The notes under the pieces: generated by a model
Database searches by the model: none
What the model saw: only the letters and a program-made list of their open reading frames with translations
What the model was told of the DNA's origin: nothing
Translations under genes and position numbers: made by a program
NCBI GenBank assembly: GCA_003142495.1
Contig: PLMM01000035.1
Span: forward strand, 1 to 8,305
Reading direction: 5' to 3'
From: Gemmatimonadota bacterium
GTDB lineage: Bacteria > Gemmatimonadota > Gemmatimonadetes > Gemmatimonadales > Gemmatimonadaceae
Length of the DNA stretch: 8,305 bases
In this document: piece after piece, positions 5,508-8,305 of the stretch
How positions within the stretch are numbered: the first letter of the stretch is position 1
Layout of the letters: the number at the start of each line of letters is the position of its first letter

Positions 5508-7385
5508 ATGACGACAATCCGATTTGCCCTTCCGCTCGCCGCCGCGCTCGTGCTCGCGCCGGCCGCCTCGGCCCGCGCCCAGACGCACGATAGCGCGCTC
5601 ACCGGCTTCCCCGCTCTCGCCAGCGACTTCGTCTTTACGTCGCTCGCCTTCTCGCCCGCCTCGGCGACACAAGCCGGACTGCACGACTGGACCGACCCAT
5701 ACACTGGTCGCCGAGCGCATCTGGACTCGCTGCTCGACAGCTTCTCGCCAGAGGCGATCGCGAAGCAGCGTGCGTATTTCGTGCACGTGCAGAGCCGCCT
5801 CGCCGCTCTCGATCGCGCGCACCTCGATGCGCAAACACAGGCCGATTACGACGTCGTCGCAAACGCCGCGGCGTTCGCGCTCTTCGGGATCACCAAAGAG
5901 CGCTTTCATCAGTATAAGCCGCAGATGTACGCCGAAGATCTTGGCAACACGCTGTTCGCGAACATCTCGCTGGAGTACGCGAACAAGAACACTCGCGCGT
6001 CGGATCTAACGGCGCGCGTTGCGCGGGTGCCGGCGTTTCTCGCGGTGGCACGCAGGAATCTGCGGGCGACGAACGACATCTATACGAAGGTCGCGCTCGA
6101 GGAGACCGACGGAGTGAGCGCCCTGATCAAGGACATGGGCGCGGACTTCACGCGCGGGACCCCATCGCAGGCGCGATATGCGAAGGTGGCGCCGCTGGCG
6201 ATCGCGGCGCTCGCGAGCTTTCAGCGTTTCGTGAAGGACTCGCTCTCCAAGCGTGGCGCCGTCGATTGGCGATCGGGGATTGGGCTGTTCAACGCGAAGT
6301 GGAAGTATTCGCTGGCGGTGTCGCTCACGCCGGATGAGGAGCTCAAGATCGCGGAAGACAGCATGCGGAGGACGCGGGCGGCGATGCTGGTGCTGGCGCG
6401 GCCGCTGCACGACAGGTGGTTTCCCGCGCACAAGCACGAAGGCGACTCGACTGCGGTGCTGAACGCGATCGTGAGCGAGACGCTCGCGCGCATCGGCAAC
6501 GAGCATGCGAATCGCGATTCGATTCTGCAGCAGGCAAAGGCCGACGTCGCGGCGCTCACGAAGGTCGTGCGCGACCAGCGGACGGTGTCGCTCGATTCGT
6601 TCCCGAATCTGCAGGTGATTCCGACGCCGGAGTTCATGCGCGGCGTGTACGGTGTCGCCGGCGCGGTGTTCGCGCCGCCGCTCAACCCGAATCTCGCGAC
6701 GTTCTTCTGGGTCACGCCGATCCCGGCCGCGTGGACCAGCGATCGCGCGGACTCGAAGCTGCGGGAGTACAACACGTACAAGATGCTCGACCTCACCATG
6801 CACGAGGGAATTCCCGGTCACGTCGTGCAGGGCGCGTACTCGAATCTGCTAACGCCGGAGTGGCGCCGGTTGCTGCGCTCGGTGTACTCGAACACGCCGT
6901 ACGTGGAAGGGTGGGCGGTGTACGGCGAGCACGTGATGATGTACGACGCGCACGTCGACGGTGGCGACCCCGTGAAGATGAAGCTCACGGATCTCAAGGG
7001 CATGCTGCGCATTTACACGAACGTCATCATCGACATTCGCCTGCACACGCGTCACATGCCCGGCGACTCGGCCGTCGCCTTCATGATGCGCGATGCGTTC
7101 CAGGAGCGGCCGGAGGCCGAGGCGAAGCTGCAGCGCGCGCAACTGGACTACGTGCAGCTCAACGCGTACTTCGCGGGGGTCGAGGAGTGGACGCGTCTGC
7201 GCCAGGATGTGCAGAAGCGCGACGGGAAGAATTTCAACCTGTGTCGCTATCACGACACGGTATTGCTCTATGGTGCGCTCCCGGTGCCGATCATTCGGCG
7301 ACTGTACATGGCGGGCGTCGCGCCGACGGCGAATGCGCCAGTGTCGCGATGCGGAGGAGTGACGAGCGCGGCGAACGGGCGCTAG
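5508..7385 (+). CDS. Exported DUF885 zinc-metallopeptidase-like protein
   Basis: This is a 625-residue protein of the DUF885 family, which is thought to include zinc-dependent peptidases; the substrate is unknown. The signal peptide is MTTIRFALPLAAALVLAPAA followed by SARAQ, with cleavage predicted after the ARA at 22-24. The family's central motif is MHEGIPGHVVQ, with His432, Glu433 and His438 as metal/catalytic residues. EGWAVYGE at 467-474 supplies an acidic third ligand. The C-terminal RYHDTVLLYGALPVPIIRR matches the family's closing FHdxLLxxGxLPl pattern. The length is about normal and all core motifs are intact. The ATG at 5508 has no evident Shine-Dalgarno site. A TTG at 5469 in the same frame would put 13 hydrophilic residues before the signal peptide, so the ATG is preferred. 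It lies 49 bases after the lipoprotein gene with no strong terminator between, so it may be the fourth gene of the operon. Its TAG stop lies in the CTAG at 7382-7385. Confidence 0.9.
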   Translation: MTTIRFALPLAAALVLAPAASARAQTHDSALTGFPALASDFVFTSLAFSPASATQAGLHDWTDPYTGRRAHLDSLLDSFSPEAIAKQRAYFVHVQSRLAALDRAHLDAQTQADYDVVANAAAFALFGITKERFHQYKPQMYAEDLGNTLFANISLEYANKNTRASDLTARVARVPAFLAVARRNLRATNDIYTKVALEETDGVSALIKDMGADFTRGTPSQARYAKVAPLAIAALASFQRFVKDSLSKRGAVDWRSGIGLFNAKWKYSLAVSLTPDEELKIAEDSMRRTRAAMLVLARPLHDRWFPAHKHEGDSTAVLNAIVSETLARIGNEHANRDSILQQAKADVAALTKVVRDQRTVSLDSFPNLQVIPTPEFMRGVYGVAGAVFAPPLNPNLATFFWVTPIPAAWTSDRADSKLREYNTYKMLDLTMHEGIPGHVVQGAYSNLLTPEWRRLLRSVYSNTPYVEGWAVYGEHVMMYDAHVDGGDPVKMKLTDLKGMLRIYTNVIIDIRLHTRHMPGDSAVAFMMRDAFQERPEAEAKLQRAQLDYVQLNAYFAGVEEWTRLRQDVQKRDGKNFNLCRYHDTVLLYGALPVPIIRRLYMAGVAPTANAPVSRCGGVTSAANGR

Positions 7386-7528
7386 CGCGGAGGTGCGAGG
7401 GGCACCCGCACGACGACAGGTCCATCGCCGGCGGCACCCTCGCGCATCGTGCCGTCATCGGCCACGCGCTCCCATCCGCTCCTGCGAATGAAGGTCATCG
7501 CTCGATACGATCGACCGTAAGTGCTCGC
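7382..7528 (-). pseudogene. Remnant C-terminus of a GNAT-type acetyltransferase
   Basis: On the minus strand the reading from about 7528 to the TAG at 7382-7384 gives RSYRAMTFIRRSGWERVADD, an acidic/Gly spacer, then VVVRVPLAPPR. This has the shape of the last segment of a GNAT acetyltransferase: an alanine/methionine helix, an aromatic after RxG (here SGW for the usual LGF), then a final hydrophobic beta strand. The frame remains open further upstream, but there it overlaps the histidine kinase gene in another frame and reads as Arg/Ala-rich shadow, so the acetyl-CoA-binding part is missing. Its stop shares the palindromic CTAG with the DUF885 stop, as real convergent neighbours sometimes do. 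A short ORF from the ATG at 7496-7498 (38 residues) is possible but unlikely to function. The homology is by eye. Confidence 0.4.
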
Positions 7529-7635
7529 GCGAGGCGCTCGTCGCCGTGCTGCGACGGCACAGCCGCTCGACGCCGACGCGTGTGCTCGTCGTCGAGGATG
7601 AGCGCGACGCGCAGCAGATGCTGCTCCATCACCAG
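7498..7635 (+). pseudogene. Remnant of a linker plus receiver-domain start
   Basis: On the plus strand this stretch reads LDTIDRKCSREALVAVLRRH, a short Ser/Thr/Pro linker, then TRVLVVEDERDAQQMLLHH. The second part is the first beta strand, acidic cluster (GAG GAT GAG at 7594-7602) and first helix of a response-regulator receiver domain. The first part resembles the KPID...L...L end of a preceding receiver domain, as in multi-receiver hybrid kinases, with KP replaced by DT. An in-frame TGA stands just upstream at 7489-7491, and downstream the frame runs antisense into the intact kinase gene, so only a fragment remains and no functional product is expected. The complementary strand also gives a receiver-like LILDDE, which weakens the call. 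The plus reading fits over a longer span. Confidence 0.4.
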
Positions 7636-7638
7636 CGC

Positions 7639-8305
7639 TCAGGTCAGCGCGGCGAAGAGCTTCGCATCGAGCGTGTTCCGTACAGCCCGCGCGAGCGACG
7701 CCGCCGTGAAGGGCTTCTGCAGGAATGACGCGCTGGCGTCGAGCAGCCCGCGCCGCACGATCACATCGTCCGTGTAGCCCGATACGAACAGCACCGCGAG
7801 ATTCGGATGCATCTCCGCGAGATATCCGGCGAGCTCGCCCCCACCCATTGAAGGCATCACGACATCGGTGATGACGAGCGCGATCGCGTCGCCGTTCTCC
7901 GCCACGCACAGGAGAGCCTCGTTGCCGTTGTTCGCAACGATCACGCTGTAGCCCTGGCGCTCGAGCAGCCGACGCGTGAGCGCCTGCACCGCAAGGTCAT
8001 CCTCGACGACGAGAATCGTCTCGGTGCCGCGTGGCGCGGCTGGCCTCGCGACGACATCGGCGGGGGAATCGTTCACGCGCGGCAGCAGGATCTCGAGCGA
8101 CGTGCCGACGCCAGGGACGCTGTTCACCCAGATGTGGCCGCCCGACTGCTTGACGATCCCGTACACCGTCGCGAGCCCCAATCCCGTGCCCTTCCCCTGC
8201 TCCTTGGTCGTGAAGAAGGGCTCGAAGATGTGCGGCAGGACCTCGGGCGGGATCCCTGGCCCCGTGTCTGCGACGCTCAGCACGACGAACTCACCCGTGC
8301 GGGCG
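7639..8305 (-). CDS. Hybrid sensor histidine kinase, N-terminal part outside window
   Basis: The frame is open from the window edge to the TGA at 7639-7641, giving 221 visible residues plus a stop. The GTG at 8283 is internal, because codons upstream of it continue the domain (TGEFVVLSV). The first ~75 residues are the end of a HATPase_c domain: DTGPGIP G1 box (Asp codon 8266-8268), FEPFFTTKEQ and GKGTGLGL G2 box (8173-8196). After a ~17-residue linker comes a receiver domain beginning ETILVVEDD. It has an acidic pair at 7996-8001, phosphoacceptor Asp in VITDVVMP at 7864-7866, the conserved Ser in FVSGYT at 7780-7782 and Lys in LQKPF at 7714-7716. All catalytic positions are intact. The protein would autophosphorylate on a His located outside the window and transfer phosphate to its own receiver Asp. 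Sensor domains and target regulator are not visible. The gene converges on the DUF885 gene. Confidence 0.93.
   Translation of the reverse strand, partial: ARTGEFVVLSVADTGPGIPPEVLPHIFEPFFTTKEQGKGTGLGLATVYGIVKQSGGHIWVNSVPGVGTSLEILLPRVNDSPADVVARPAAPRGTETILVVEDDLAVQALTRRLLERQGYSVIVANNGNEALLCVAENGDAIALVITDVVMPSMGGGELAGYLAEMHPNLAVLFVSGYTDDVIVRRGLLDASASFLQKPFTAASLARAVRNTLDAKLFAALT

Noticed and set aside
7392..7454. Short inverted repeats after the DUF885 stop (ggtgc/gcacc; cggcac/gtgccg)
   Set aside because: Stems of 5-6 bases without a T-tract are expected by chance at this GC content, so no terminator is called.
7497..7638. Minus-strand reading just after the kinase stop, with LILDDEH resembling a receiver start
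   Set aside because: It is followed by RRRR and non-receiver sequence and ends at a TGA. The plus-strand reading of the same bases matches a receiver start plus linker over a longer span.
6416..7777. 453-codon plus-strand frame overlapping the DUF885 gene
   Set aside because: It is Arg/Ala-rich shadow, out of frame with the HExxPGH-bearing gene, and shows no recognisable domain.

Overview
The window is high-GC bacterial DNA with strong G/C bias at third codon positions. It encodes exported envelope proteins and signalling proteins. Proteins such as a DUF885 metallopeptidase, an OmpA C-terminal protein with a lineage-specific N-terminal domain, and a hybrid histidine kinase would fit Gemmatimonadota, with Acidobacteriota or Myxococcota as alternatives. 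This placement is an impression from gene content, because no rRNA or other marker gene is present.

Layout. (1) Positions 1-543, + strand: the 3' part of a His/Pro-rich protein whose start lies outside the window. (2) 544-659: a convergent gap with a G+C-rich hairpin terminator that carries a T-run only in the minus-strand direction. (3) 660-1523, - strand: a complete PP2C-type Ser/Thr phosphatase. (4) 1524-1719: a divergent control region with a 40-base inverted repeat (16-base arms) directly upstream of a TATATT -10 candidate. (5) 1720-5458, + strand: three tightly spaced genes, probably one operon. They encode an OmpA-like peptidoglycan-binding protein (GTG start at 1720), a lipoprotein made of two tandem DUF3558-like repeats, and a large lipoprotein I do not recognise. 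(6) 5508-7385, + strand: an exported DUF885 zinc-peptidase-like protein with a HExxPGH motif. (7) 7382-7638: no intact gene, but two apparent gene fossils, a GNAT acetyltransferase C-terminus on the minus strand and a linker-plus-receiver fragment on the plus strand. (8) 7639-8305, - strand: the C-terminal half of a hybrid histidine kinase (ATPase domain then receiver domain), cut by the window edge.

How the genes may work together. All four complete plus-strand genes encode proteins with a Sec signal peptide or lipoprotein signal, so this is a compact run of exported proteins. The OmpA-like protein would grip peptidoglycan, the two lipoproteins would be membrane-anchored partners, and the DUF885 protein would be a periplasmic or extracellular peptidase. 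A joint function is inference from spacing and shared export only. The PP2C phosphatase shares the divergent control region, and no partner Ser/Thr kinase is visible. I found no CRISPR array, transposase, tRNA or rRNA.
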